Shown: piece by piece, positions 1-10,925 of the stretch
How the letters are laid out: the number at the start of each line of letters is the position of its first letter
Position numbering within the stretch: the first letter of the stretch is position 1
Source of the DNA: Ciona savignyi
Lineage: Eukaryota > Chordata > Ascidiacea > Phlebobranchia > Cionidae
Assembly (NCBI GenBank): GCA_000149265.1
Contig: CH001341.1
Location: forward strand, 1-64,000
DNA: 64,000 nucleotides
Direction: 5' to 3'
Position numbers and translations under genes: made by a program
Notes under the pieces: model-generated
Databases searched by the model: none
What the model was told of the DNA's origin: nothing
What the model saw: only the letters and a program-made list of their open reading frames with translations

Positions 1-94
1 GGCTCCATTAGATCATATAGTACATGGAATCATTATTATTTTATGTGTATTTTGGTTGTTCGTATAAGTTTTTTGCGTTTTACGCGAGTTCTGT

Positions 95-1486
95 TTATGT
101 GCCGGATCTTGGTCTCTTGGGAGATTGTAATCCTTCAGCGGTGTAAAATTTGGTAATGTCCGTTAATGTCCGATTCGGTATTGGTGGAAAGGGTGCTGTG
201 TTTTCGGGCGTTCTATATACTGATTCCACAGCAGATGGTAATCGTGGTCCAAGGGTGGCGGCTTCCGTTATTTCGTTTATTGTGCTGGTGTCGTTGTCAG
301 TGGAGCTGTCGCTTAAGTTTAGTGTTATCGGTTGCTTGATTTCCCGGGTGATTTGGTTGCTGGTTAATTGATTGGGATTATTGTATTCAATCTTTTTTTC
401 CATTTTTTCTTGGCTTGAGGGGTTTGATGTTGATCCCCTCTTTTTGGTGCGTCGTCTTCTTCGTTTTGGTAAGTTTGTGTTGTCATTTTTTGGTGTGCTG
501 TTGGCCGTGGTAATATCTGGAAAGTCTTCAGGCATGAAGATACTTTCATCCATTGACCCAACTAACTTCCTTAAACATTCCAGGTCATCTTCGATCTCCG
601 AGTGCTGCGATTCCTGAAGAATGCCGAATCTGTTGGTGAGTTTTATTTGTGCATTTCTCGTATTATGCATTTGTTTTTCAGGCAACTTTTTAGCAGTTTG
701 CCACTGGCTTTGATTGGCATTCCTATTTGGAGTCCTCACTAACTGCGCTGTGTTACAGGAAGAGTGGAACACTGTTCTTGGGCGCGGTTCCTGGTATGAG
801 GTTCTGCAGTTTCTGGAGGTATGACCATGTGCTTTGCATTCCACGCAGAACCCCTTTTTGGGACATTTGTTCTGCGTGTGTCCTCTTTGCTTACAGTACC
901 TGCAGAGAGCCATATGCTCCTCTCCAGGCCTGGTCACGGTGATGGTTCTTCCTCCGATTTTTATCAAGGGAGGAATGTTTTTAATGTTTGTTTCAGTGAG
1001 GGTTATGTTTACCCATCCATTTTTTATTTTGTTGAAATTACGGTGTGTTCCGTAATTTATGTTTTTGATTTTGCCCCAGTTTTGGTTATTTATCATTGCT
1101 TCTAATTTCTCCTTGCAGGTGTCTGCAGTGACCGGGTGTAGAGAGACGACTTCAGATTCGCCTTGGGGAAGCTCAGCTTTTAGGGACATTGTCGATCCCT
1201 TATCGGTAGTGAAATTGATGTCGTTTGTGTTGAAGTAGTGAATTATCTCCCGTTTTTCCGGAATTACTACTTCTCCGCTTTGTTCCTTTAGGGTAACAAG
1301 GAAGGTGCAATCTTTGAAATTGTCCATGATTACTCCTTCTACGATCTGCGACATATCCGCCATCGGCGCTCCATCCGCAAATAGTTCCATAAATGAGCTA
1401 ACACTCATATGTTCGACCGTACCCGTAAGTTGAAATACAATCGATCTCTCCAATTTCGCTTCGATTTCCGGTATGCCGTCATTCAT
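95..1486 (-). CDS. Non-LTR retrotransposon ORF1 (gag-like, two CCHC zinc knuckles)
   Basis: An uninterrupted 463-codon reading frame on the minus strand. It carries two tandem zinc knuckles of the CX2CX4HX4C type: C195/C198/H203/C208 and C214/C217/H222/C227. A basic run of Arg and Lys lies near residues 340-352, and the C-terminal half is Ser/Thr/Asn/Pro-rich and probably disordered. Two adjacent knuckles behind an unrelated N-terminal domain are typical of the nucleic-acid-binding ORF1 of LINE-type elements, which coats the element RNA. ORF2 (endonuclease and reverse transcriptase) would follow downstream on the minus strand, beyond base 1, and is not in the window. The frame is intact, so this copy is either young or under constraint. 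A domesticated CCHC protein or an LTR-element gag is less likely, because no protease or LTR is seen. I do not recognise the clade. Confidence 0.75.
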   Translation of the reverse strand: MNDGIPEIEAKLERSIVFQLTGTVEHMSVSSFMELFADGAPMADMSQIVEGVIMDNFKDCTFLVTLKEQSGEVVIPEKREIIHYFNTNDINFTTDKGSTMSLKAELPQGESEVVSLHPVTADTCKEKLEAMINNQNWGKIKNINYGTHRNFNKIKNGWVNITLTETNIKNIPPLIKIGGRTITVTRPGEEHMALCRYCKQRGHTQNKCPKKGFCVECKAHGHTSRNCRTSYQEPRPRTVFHSSCNTAQLVRTPNRNANQSQWQTAKKLPEKQMHNTRNAQIKLTNRFGILQESQHSEIEDDLECLRKLVGSMDESIFMPEDFPDITTANSTPKNDNTNLPKRRRRRTKKRGSTSNPSSQEKMEKKIEYNNPNQLTSNQITREIKQPITLNLSDSSTDNDTSTINEITEAATLGPRLPSAVESVYRTPENTAPFPPIPNRTLTDITKFYTAEGLQSPKRPRSGT

Positions 1487-1911
1487 CGTGTTGTTTAAAG
1501 GTGAGTGGTTTTAAATGTATGTTTTTTGTGTAAAGTGTGTTTTGGTGTAAGGAAACTCACGTATTAAGTCACTTACTTGTCGTGTTAACTTGACTTAAAG
1601 ATAACACTATTCTTGTAACTCACAGCAACGCACGTAATTATTAAACACCTGATCACAAACTGAGCACCATAATTGTAATTTTGTATTGCAAACAAAAAAA
1701 TCTTTCTGTTGTGGGGATTACACAAGTAATAATGTAACTCCATTATGAGTCATTATTCACACCACTATTGGCAGAGTTTGTACTGTTAACTCGAGTTTAA
1801 TTATGACATCATAATAACGCGCGACAAAGCTGATTTCTCACGCCGCCAATGTTCTGCATGACGTCACTGTGACGTTTTACCAATTTTAATTAGGCTGGTT
1901 CATGTGAATAA
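1487..1911. other. 5' flank of the LINE ORF1, no gene seen
   Basis: AT-rich sequence upstream of the minus-strand ORF1 start. It probably includes the element's 5' UTR, but I cannot place its end. A TGACGTCA palindrome sits near 1860. No open frame of note. Confidence 0.4.
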
Positions 1912-2003
1912 AATAAATTTCACGGGGTTAAGTATCGAACCCAACATGGGCTGGTCCAAAATTACGAATCAGTCGCGCTAACCATTCGGCCAGACACCGT
2001 TAT
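1912..2003 (-). repeat. tRNA-derived SINE (family A), degenerate
   Basis: Reading on the minus strand there is a box-A-like tggccgaatgg with a following ttagcgcgac, then a spacer, then a box-B-like gggttcgata. This head recurs throughout the window. Confidence 0.65.
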
Positions 2004-2149
2004 TGAATTAAAAGAAGTTATATGGCTATTTTACCGATTGACCTCTAGTGCCACCTAACTGCTAAAAAAATTATCTAATACATTTTTTTTCAGAAACAAA
2101 ACTTTCGTTTCTGCCATTTTGCTTTGGAAAAATTTCGTTTCTCACCGTT

Positions 2150-3135
2150 ACATAGGGAAATACCCTAAAGAATAAGATTTTGTTCTCCTGTTATACACTG
2201 TTACTCACCTGACAAAGAATAACCGAGTGGACCCCCTGGTTTTATTGTGTCATAACTGGTCATATTGTGTCGTAACAACCATATGTCATAGCATATTTTT
2301 TCATTACGGTTGTGTGATTCGAATAACTTTAAAGCTGTATACGGTCAGTGTATTATTATGGGTCCCATTTGAAAAATTGGGACACATACTTATGGGTCCC
2401 CTTTGAAAAATTGGGACACATATTGTTTTTGTCCGTTTTTTTTTTCGTTTTTTTTTTCGTCAAACGCTCGACAGGCATGGCATGTCGCCCCGACATCTAA
2501 AAGAAGGAATGATGGGATTGCAATGAAACTTTATCATTTGTTAGACAACAGGTCTTGATATGCAGAAACTAAAATTTTGGGTGATTAATTAAGGGGAATT
2601 CCCCTGGGAGGTTAAAAACCAAAACGGTATTTTTTATGAAAACTTGCGCTTTTTGTGCCATAGCGCTTGAACGGCTGTTACAATTTAAATAAGATTTGGT
2701 GGAATGTAAGTGCATTAGTCACTGATTTATCTCTTAAAAGAAAAAAAAATACCTAGGGAAATAACCCTAAAAAATTAGATTTTGTTCTGAAACTATGATT
2801 GTGACAGGCATGCCATGTCGCCACGACATCTACCAGAAGGAATAATGGATCGCAATAAAATTTACCCATTCGTTAGACAACATGGTTTAGATATGCAGAA
2901 ACCAAAATTTTGGGTTATAAATATAGGGGAATTCTCCTGGGACGGCTGTTACAATTTGAATTAGATTTGGTGGAATGTAAGTGCATTAGTCAATGATTTA
3001 ACACTTAGAAGAAATAATGAAATTACCTAGGGAAATACCCCCCAAAATAGTATATGGTCTCAAATCATGATTGTGACAAGCATGCCATATCGCCCCGACA
3101 TCTACCAAAGGAGTAATGAAATCGCAATAAAAATT
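2150..3135. repeat. Diverged tandem repeat, about 270-330 bp units
   Basis: The anchor gacaggcatg-catgtcgcc recurs at 2470, 2803 and 3075, each time followed by a similar block (attagacaaca, gatatgcagaaac, aaaattttggg) and later by cctagggaaatacc. The second unit lacks about 60 bp present in the first, which explains the unequal spacing of 333 and 272. A shorter tandem pair (tatgggtccc, then gaaaaattgggacacat) lies at 2357-2425. A further diverged piece is at about 5190-5280. Confidence 0.7.
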
Positions 3136-3266
3136 GGACATTTGTAATGTTAAAGATAAGTTTTTAATTTTTTTTCCATTTGTAATTGTAAAATAAATGA
3201 AAATCTTAATTTAAAGAAATTTCTTTTTCATAAGTTCCAATTTACCCAGATCGCTTATATTCACAG

Positions 3267-3406
3267 TGGAAAAAATTGGACAGAAGTTACATCTTCAGTT
3301 GAGTGCTATGATCCAATATTGGAGTCTTGGACAGAAGTTGCTTCTATGCAAACACCACGAAAGTGTTTTGTTGCTGTGGTGATTGACAACACCATTTATG
3401 CTTTGG
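3267..3406 (+). CDS. Kelch-repeat protein, internal exon
   Basis: Follows the acceptor ttcacag and ends at a gtaaat donor. After one leftover base it encodes a kelch blade end and start: GKNWTEV, then SSVECYDPILESWTEVASM and PRKCFVAVVIDNTIYAL. The pattern of an aromatic-rich W-T strand, the E-x-YDP segment, then W and an R-x-x-x-x-x-V-x-x strand is the kelch beta-propeller signature. Such blades mediate protein binding, in many KLHL proteins as substrate adaptors of Cullin-3 ubiquitin ligases. No BTB or BACK exon is in the window, so the partner domain is unknown. It ends in phase 1, and the next exon completes an Ala codon. Confidence 0.8.
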
Positions 3407-3609
3407 GTAAATCTATAAATTTAATTTGGTGTCATGATAGATAGTCATTTATACAAGTGTGAAAACCATAATGATGGTTTATTTTGTATTCTATTGTGCC
3501 AGGTGATTCAGTGGTGAGAAATAAGTCACACTACAGGGGTAATTTATATAAAGCTTATTACCTCGGTACTATTGCTTAATTATATGCCAATATTCCTTCT
3601 TATATTAAG

Positions 3610-3754
3610 CTGGCTATGATGGAAAGAAGGAGCTCAAATCAGTGAAGAAATCCAATGTTAACGATGGGACTTGGAGTTTTGTGTCGGAGATGAATGTTGA
3701 ACGACGTTCCTTTGCAGCTTGTGTTGCTCAGAACAAGATTTATGTTGTTGGAGG
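3610..3754 (+). CDS. Kelch-repeat protein, internal exon
   Basis: Acceptor tatattaag, donor gtaaat. In phase with the previous exon it reads A-GYDGKKELKSVKKSN, then a WSFVSEMNVERRSFA strand and CVAQNKIYVVGG. The G-YDG loop, the W, the R-R-x-F-A strand and the terminal double glycine form one complete kelch blade. It ends in phase 2. Confidence 0.82.
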
Positions 3755-4049
3755 GTAAATATATGTTGTCAATTTATTGTGTTGATGATGGGACCATGAT
3801 GATTAGATGACTATGCAACCGAATTTTCGATTCCAGTTTCTAAGGTCCTAATGTATAGAAAGTAATACTTTCAGCAACTGGTCTGCTGGATAATTGATAT
3901 AAAAGTTTATGTAAACAAACATTTAAATATAGTTGTTCACCCAGCAGTATATTTATAATTAACCAATCCACAAATCGATTGCATTTATTATTACTCGGAA
4001 TAAATAAGGATTTCTAATATATGGTGATTGTTATGTTACTGAACAAAGT

Positions 4050-4150
4050 TGTAACATCGATTGAATGTTACGATCCTCAAACTGACAAGTGGAGCATCGT
4101 TGGTGAAACTGAAGCAGAGTTATGCGACCATTCTCTGGTCGCTGTTTGAA
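4050..4150 (+). CDS. Kelch-repeat protein, apparent 3' terminal exon
   Basis: Reads VTSIECYDPQTDKWSIVG, then a short acidic tail and AELCDHSLVAV before a TGA at 4148-4150. It is a kelch half-blade that would follow the preceding Gly-Gly exon. The nearest AG (aacaaag, ending about 4048) does not keep the phase left by the upstream donor at 3754, and the usual six or so residues between the Gly-Gly and the next strand are absent. Either a very small exon lies in 3755-4045 or the gene is decaying here. The start is approximate. Confidence 0.65.
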
Positions 4151-5185
4151 CTTGTGAGAATGAAGGAAACACTTTGTGGCCACCATTCAGCGTTTATTGC
4201 AACCTGTTGATATATTATGTTGTTAAACTGCATAGTTTTTCACCATAGTAGATGCACAGCATATGTTTTATGTTACTATCATAGCACAGTGCTGGTTGCA
4301 CTAATACAGCAGAAGGAAATTGTTATGTTGTGTACATTAATATTCACTATTTCCATCCAAATTAAGATTATCTGATAAACTTTAGATTATTGTGTTGCAA
4401 TGTTATTACTTCTCTAATGTGGTTTGCTATGTGTAGACATTTAGATATAATTTTTTAAAGATTAGTGACAATTACATTTCCATTATATTAATATATAACA
4501 GAGTGTAGGACTTGTAAATGCATTCTTTATTAGCTCTCTTTGTTCCACCATTGCACTATGCAGCAGATATTTGCAGATATTATACTGTGATTTTTCATAT
4601 AAATAATTCTTCATATTAATTTACTGTCAACCCATTAAGTTGTAATGTAATATAATTGAATATAAATAATTAAATGTTATTCCTGTCTAGTTTTACTTCT
4701 CTAATTTATTGGGTTGCATCATTGTAATTTATCGTTTGTAAATTAGTGTGCATCCAATGTTTTCCCATGGTTGACAAAGCGTGTGGCAACTTTGTATATC
4801 TTTATCATAGATTAACGTGTGGCTAGCTTTATTCTTTAAATCGAAGTTTATGGCGTGTAACTACATTATTATTTCATTTCCACTGGCAACTAAACTGAAG
4901 CTAAACAATTCAATCTGTAACGTAATTTATTTTTATTAAACTTTTTATTGCTTTATCATAGATGAATGTGTGACGAGCATTTTATTTTTAAATCGAAGTA
5001 AACGTAGTTCAGCGTCGTTTATTCCTCCACGCATGGAGCTTGGAGAGGTAAACACTTTTGTCACATTTTCATGTAAACAATATTTTATCATCATCTGTAC
5101 AAACATTACAACGTTTTATGTTTAAAACAAATTTGAGGAAGCAAATTCAAATCTTAACTATTCATCTCATCTATTTAAATTCTGG
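4151..5185. other. 3' flank of the Kelch gene, AT-rich, no gene seen
   Basis: Low-complexity AT-rich DNA. It presumably includes the Kelch 3' UTR, but no poly(A) site could be chosen with confidence. No coding frame of note. Confidence 0.4.
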
Positions 5186-5189
5186 ATCA

Positions 5190-5285
5190 TTTCCCTGAGA
5201 ATCTAACCCAAAACGATGTTTTTTTATTAGATTTTTTTAGCATAGCGCTAGAACAGCTTCTTTCATTTTGATTAGATTTGGTAGC
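5190..5285 (+). repeat. Dispersed copy of the 2.1-3.1 kb repeat
   Basis: Shares ctaacccaaaacg-t, the tagcatagcgct-gaac block and tttgattagatttggt with the 2610-2710 part of the tandem repeat, with many differences. Confidence 0.5.
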
Positions 5286-5529
5286 TTTTCCATTGAGAAA
5301 AAAGTAATAAATTTACCAACGAAAATAAAAAATGATATCATTTTTGCATATACCCTGTATGTTCAATTAGTCGTAACTCCTATTATATTGTCCGAGAGCT
5401 CTGCACGAATTTTAGAACGTCATCGAGAACAAAAGGTTTCATACGCGAATTTGGTTAATTATGCTATAAACGTTCAATTTCTGTTTGTCAGCTGGTTCGG
5501 ACCGGGGGCGTATAAGCGCTACGTTACCC

Positions 5530-5965
5530 AATTTTAGCCCCAAAGGGGCCAATCAGTAACGTCCAAAGTACAAGAATGAAATTTATTTAAAAAGAAAGCC
5601 ATAAACATACTATACATAAAACAAGTGAAACTGACAAAAAGTTCGGGGGCAAAGACCCGGTCAGCTGATCCCAATTGTGCGCCCCAAAAGGGCGATTGAT
5701 GACGCCATAACGAACAAGAATGTAACCTATTGAAAATAGAAGATACAGCAAAGTACATATCCAAAATGATTTAGCTGACTTAATTTCCAGATGCAAAGTC
5801 CTTGTCAGACGCTAATAACTGCACTGCCCTTTTCAAATCAGGTTAACATGACGTCATAACGATCAGGAACAATATATGCTTCGCACGAAAAAAATATATT
5901 AATATGCCAAAAACAAGTGAAACCGACAAACTTTTAGGGTTATAATCTCACTGATACCTTAAAAA
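5530..5965. repeat. Three diverged 140-165 bp tandem units upstream of the broken mobile-element gene
   Basis: Units begin near 5535, 5680 and 5819. Shared words are gccccaaa-gggg, aacgaacaagaatg or close variants, and aacaagtgaaac-gacaaa (5620 and 5908). They run up to the start of the decayed coding region at 6004, so they may be its 5' non-coding part. Confidence 0.5.
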
Positions 5966-6003
5966 GGAACTGTGCTTTTTATAGCCACAAAAGAATAAAA
6001 GCG

Positions 6004-7113
6004 ATGAGTTTAAAGATCTTAAACAGATTGGGGCACTGTGTTAGTTACCACACCGTTGAAGAACTTAAAACCCAACTTAGGTTTGCTTCTTGTGAGACCA
6101 ATCGTGTTACGCCGTATGGAATATCACTATCTCCAAATGTGCCTATCGGATTAGCATTCGACAATTACAACCGATTCGTAGAAACCTTAACTGGAAAAGA
6201 CACTCTTCATAATACCGTGAGGATTGCATATCAAGAAAAAAATACAGAAGAAAATGTATACTAGTAGTCTGATAGTGATATACCTTTAGATGATTCAGAA
6301 CGGCAGGCAAGTAATTCTCGTCGACGTACTTTTGTACCGAGTGGTCTTGATCTTGATATAGAACCATACAGAAAAATTCCTAGAATGTCGTCATCGGAAT
6401 TTTTACCAACAGATGACCAAAGGAGACATTTTGTACCAGAAAGCTATGCACGAGCTAAACATTTAAATAATCTGTGGATGATATCTGCTTGGTTCTCCAT
6501 TGAACACACGCCAATGTGGGTTGGATGTAACGCCAACCTGGAAGGACCTTCAACGTCAACTCATAAAGTATTTTATTTGCTTCAGATTAACCTCATCATC
6601 GGTTGTAGCTGAAACGCTTCGAAATGCACAGCGTGTTACAGGTGAATGCGGAAAAATGAGATTTCCGTCACGTACGATCTCGCAATAGCAAAGAAAGCTA
6701 TGCAAATTCAAGCAGAAGAAGCTCCTACCTTTGACAACGTATTTGTACAGCTTGGAGGATTTTACATCGAAGTTACATTTTTTAAAGTGATTGGTAAATT
6801 TATATCACTGCCGGCACACTGCCACCGTGTGCTGCTTCTTTGCATCAGAAAATACTGCGAACAAATTAAGTTTCCAGTATTTGGCTAAATGCGCATCCTG
6901 TCACCCCCCGTCTTTGCTACCAGAAAATTGTGGCTGGACATTGGTAGATGAGCAGTATTCTTTGTGCTCGTATCATGGCGACTGTGTTCCTCCTTCATGT
7001 GATACCATGATAAACGAGCACATCAGCGACAACATCGACACAGATGACACTACACTAAGTGAATATGATAATACTAACGAACACCATTCATTGAGTGATT
7101 ACGATTCTGACTA
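6004..7113 (+). pseudogene. Broken copy of a multicopy invertebrate mobile-element-like gene
   Basis: The first frame opens with LGHCVSYHTVEEL and contains GLAFDNYNRFVETL and KDTLHNTV. These are motifs I know from a large family of uncharacterised, repeated invertebrate proteins (cnidarian, mollusc and other genomes). A TAG stop interrupts the frame at 6262-6264. The same frame resumes with MWVGCNANL and LLQIN to about 6590, then the family motif VVAETLRNAQ is in a second frame. SVTYDLAIAKKAMQIQAEE and TFDNVFVQLGGF return to the first. The tail CASCHPPSLLPENCGWTL, ending in an Asp/Ser-rich stretch, lies in the second. One stop and at least three frame changes make it a decayed copy, and pieces are probably deleted too. 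The function of the family is not known to me, and the identification rests on remembered motifs. The breaks are direct observations. Confidence 0.7.
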
Positions 7114-8130
7114 ATTGAGTGATTACGAAATGATTTCCGATAAATCTTTTAAATATAATCTGTAACATAAGTAAATTACAGTGCATGTGAAATATCTAAT
7201 TCGTCAAATCGGGTTGGATCCACCTTACATAATGGTTTATTCATCGTAGGCTACGCATATCTTCTATAAAAAGTGCAACCACGACATTGTATACGTCGAT
7301 ACAACAGGAAGTTTAATGATCGGAAAGAAAATAAAAAGTTTCACATTTATGAATTGGTGGTGCGCAACACAGTCGGAAAAAAACACTGTTTGCCGTTGCA
7401 TCTTTTATTACAGCACGACACACAATACCATCAATCACAATTTTTGCTGACTTTCCCAATTTTTTTTTCTGAAGATTCCCAAAATTAGTTATGTGTGACG
7501 GTAGCGTAAATAGTTATGTGTGTCGGAAGCGTACCGTTAATAAAATCTGTTTGTCTGGGTTGGTTTGAATGCTCCCTAAATGCTTACACCGAGATATTGC
7601 GCAAGAAATCATAAAGAGATGTGTGGGCTCGCGCTTTTTTAAAGTCTGGTAAAGCTGGAGCGTTGGTTGGGCTTGCTTCTGTCGGCGGCCTTGCGGTCTC
7701 TAGCGAGCTGCGCAGCGGAAAGTCTATAGGCTCACTTTCCACAGAACGCGTACTAATTATTATAGTAGCCACGATTTTTAAAGTCTTAATTTCAAACTCA
7801 AAGTCTAACTCTTGATTCAGTTTAGTTGTATTCTGCGTCTCATTCAATATACCGTTTATTCGCGAAGCAAGTTACTTAGTACGTTAATGCGGGTTATATT
7901 ATACTATTTAAATTTCCAGAATATATAGGTCATTTTACATCAAAGTTCTATTACCTAGAAATATAAAACGCGGAAAAACGAAAGACGGAAGTAAAGAGTT
8001 AAACCCCTTTACGAGGGGCACAGTCCTAAAATTACACCATCTTCTAATTAAACCGTGCTCTTTGGACTGGTAATTTTTTATTTATAAAAATTAAATTATT
8101 AATATCGAATATGAATATTATTAATATTCA
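7114..8130. other. No gene seen
   Basis: AT-rich flank of the pseudogene. A short GC-rich island at about 7625-7720 is open in two opposite frames but matches no family I recognise. The rest holds nothing I can name. Confidence 0.35.
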
Positions 8131-8386
8131 CACATTTATAGAGTTTTCGCCAGTTATTCCTTTGGATATGTTGTAGCCCTTGCCAATACCTTCTAATTAA
8201 TATATAGATCATATACAATATCCGCGGGGGCTATATGCACGAAGCATCTGAATAGTCATAACTCGCCATTTAGGGATGCTGCGGTTTTCTTAACCAGATG
8301 GGCATTTATAGAGCTTTCGCCAATTATTTCTTTAGATATGTTGTAGCCTTTGTAAATACCTTCAATTTATTCTATAGTTTATATAC
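8131..8386. repeat. Two-copy tandem duplication, offset about 170 bp
   Basis: catttatagag-tttcgcca, ttatt-ctttggatatgttg and tagcc-ttg-aataccttc occur at 8132-8217 and again at 8303-8386. Confidence 0.7.
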
Positions 8387-8909
8387 GAAAAAACATATTA
8401 TTGGTAAGGAAAATAAAACACGATATTGGTAAGGAACCGATCGCGAGCTCAAAACTTGACCCGACACATGAAATAAAAGAAAAAAAACGTTTTTACTTTT
8501 TTAGGTTATACCTCATTAATTAAAAATAATGTGCGCTAAATGATTTTACCAAGAACACATCCATTCATAGAACGGTTTGTTGGTTACAACCACAAAATTT
8601 CGGCTACCTGCACACCGCTGACACTTATTACTAATCGAGTTAAACCGCCGGTCAAATAAGCGCGTGTATTGATTAATGAGTTATTAATTCGTATGTTTCC
8701 TTTTTTAGAATGGGAGAACAGCGTTAGTTTATTAGCAGGAAAAACAGAGTAAGTCTTGTAGATATACAGATATATATTTGTACTGATACCACGTGCGTAC
8801 AGTCGAGTATCCAAGGTTATTAAGTCTGGTGTAAAAATGCAGACATTTCCAGAATTTTCTTGGGTCATTAATTAGAGAAACATAAATCAACTGTAGTACA
8901 AGCAAAGTT

Positions 8910-9015
8910 TTTTTATCGGACCAAGTTTCGAAGTCGCAATGTGCTCTAAGGCCGATTTTAGACGAATTATGTGTGTGAATTGGCCGCGCTAACCATTTAA
9001 CCAATTGGCCGTTTG
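8910..9015 (-). repeat. tRNA-derived SINE (family A)
   Basis: Minus-strand head with a degenerate box A (ttggttaaatggttagcgcg) and a box-B-like tcgaaactt. The neighbouring tail (caaggacacaattgac) is shared with the copy near 32745. Confidence 0.6.
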
Positions 9016-9499
9016 GCTGCCTTGCCCAAGGACACAATTGACTTAGATAGTGACTGGTTTGGTTACAATAATTATTTGGTCATTCTGTTATGCGTTGTAT
9101 TAAATCAAATCAACTAGGTCTTGTGCTTTTATCAACAAAAAATTAAAATTGAAATTTAAGCAAAATGAGAGGCTTTTGGATTACTGACTCGTAAATTATT
9201 GAAGCAGCTCTTATCACCATAGCTTAAGGTAAGGTATTTGTGTTCATGTAATTAATTAGTGATTAGGTTTTGCGGTCGCGTGTATTTACATGTTGATTGT
9301 GCTGCGATCGGTCACTATTTGACGTTCAGGATTTCTCGCAACGAGCCGGTTGTCAAATGCAGAACGGTTGTGTGGCCAAATTAGTAAATGAGGCCGATTC
9401 ATATAACGCTTTCTATATTAAAACGGTATCAGTGAAGAGTCCCTTACTGAATCGAAACTTTAACCGATCAAAAATGTTGAATGTTTTAGAATTTCTGAA

Positions 9500-9592
9500 C
9501 AGTCGTGTGGTTGAATGGTAAACTAGACCGCTGTGAATGCCGGTTTAGTGACAAGCCCATAATGGGTTCGAAACTTGTCCGAAAAACAAATA
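9500..9592 (+). repeat. tRNA-derived SINE (family A)
   Basis: cgtgtggttgaatggtaaac, then a spacer, gtgacaagcccataatggg and ttcgaaacttg on the plus strand. Confidence 0.7.
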
Positions 9593-10689
9593 ATTTATTG
9601 AAAACATCTATAGACAGCCGAAGGGTGGTGGATTAAAACCAGTCGCATACACGTCGGCCGTTTTCTTGGATAAGTTATTACGCATATATTGCCTAAACCC
9701 AGTAAAATAAACCGAACTAAAACACTAAAAATTTTACGACAGATTTCGCATTAACGTTTCGACCAAGTCTGTCTTTAAACCAGCTGTGTCCATGCCTGTA
9801 TAAAGGATAGGATATTCTTGTTTTAATATTTTTTTAATAAACTCTTTACTGTTTTGTAGAATCGATTAATTTACTGTGTTTAAGTGATGTGTTTTTCCAT
9901 TCACGGGGATAAACATGAATATCATATCCTATCATGCGTCAACCCAAGGGGTTCGATGACGAAAGAATTTATCAATTATATTGTTCTGCCGGGTTAGGTT
10001 TCGAATCCATTGCTAGCTTGTTAATAACAACGTTTTAGTGTTGATTTCGTTAGCCAGTCAGCTCCACGAAAGTTTACCAAAAAATTAACAAAATACCGAA
10101 ATGCCAGACTTTAACTTTGGACTCCATAAGAAATAATGCTCGGTAGATGGCGGTATAGAGTAAGCCGACAAAATTATTTATCTGAGATCAAAATCGACCA
10201 AATCATATATTATAGATTGATTAGATCACTGCTATACAAAAACTCTGTCGGATAATACAAAAATAAACACTAAAAGAAAAACTGCGACTTGCAGTGGTGA
10301 TAATTTTCAAGGCATTAGATTTTTAATTTTACTTATTTTATTTATTTTCACATTAAAAAAATACAGCCACAAGTCAGCATAGCGGCTCGCTTCACGCGTG
10401 GTGCGCACTTTTCATAATTATTTTCGGATTTAAAAAGTTCCTGAAATCGTGAGAGAACTTAATCTCTAATATAACACGAATATAACATGGTCTTTCTAAT
10501 ATAACATCGTCTTTCGCGTGGCGTATTTTTTACATTATTTTGTCGAATACCGATTATTTGACGACCTTTGGAATATGGTGTTGAAATCGTAAACATTTTT
10601 TAACAATAAAACTGGGGCAATGGTCAAATAAATTGGTGCCGATGATTTGGTTACGGGGGTTGTTGTACTGTATATATAATTTAGAAAGA
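9593..10689. other. Repeat-littered intergenic DNA, no gene seen
   Basis: Contains a family-B SINE tail at 9885-9945 (ccattcacggggataaac, then tgaatatc) and the short repeat cggtagatggcggtatagag at about 10141. No coding frame of note. Confidence 0.4.
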
Positions 10690-10925
10690 GCCAATATTTT
10701 AGCTCAATCCAGTCGGTTAGTCTTTGGGCAAGTCACTTTACGGACATTGCCTGAACCCAATGGATTACTGTGTTCTACTAAATTGAAGTAACATGTCTAT
10801 CATATACAACACACTGCAATAGCTCCGGTAACCCGACGATGGGCGCAAGGCTATCTGACGATTGCCGTGTGTTAACCCCCTTGGTTTTCCCATTCACGGG
10901 GATACACATAAATATCCTATCTCTT
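10690..10925 (+). repeat. SINE family B copy
   Basis: Shares with 43571-43830 gggcaagtcac, acggacattgcctgaaccc, tatcatatacaacacactgc, aatagctccggtaacccgac, gatgggcgcaagg and the tail cccattcacggggata. Only a few bases differ over about 200 bp. Confidence 0.8.
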
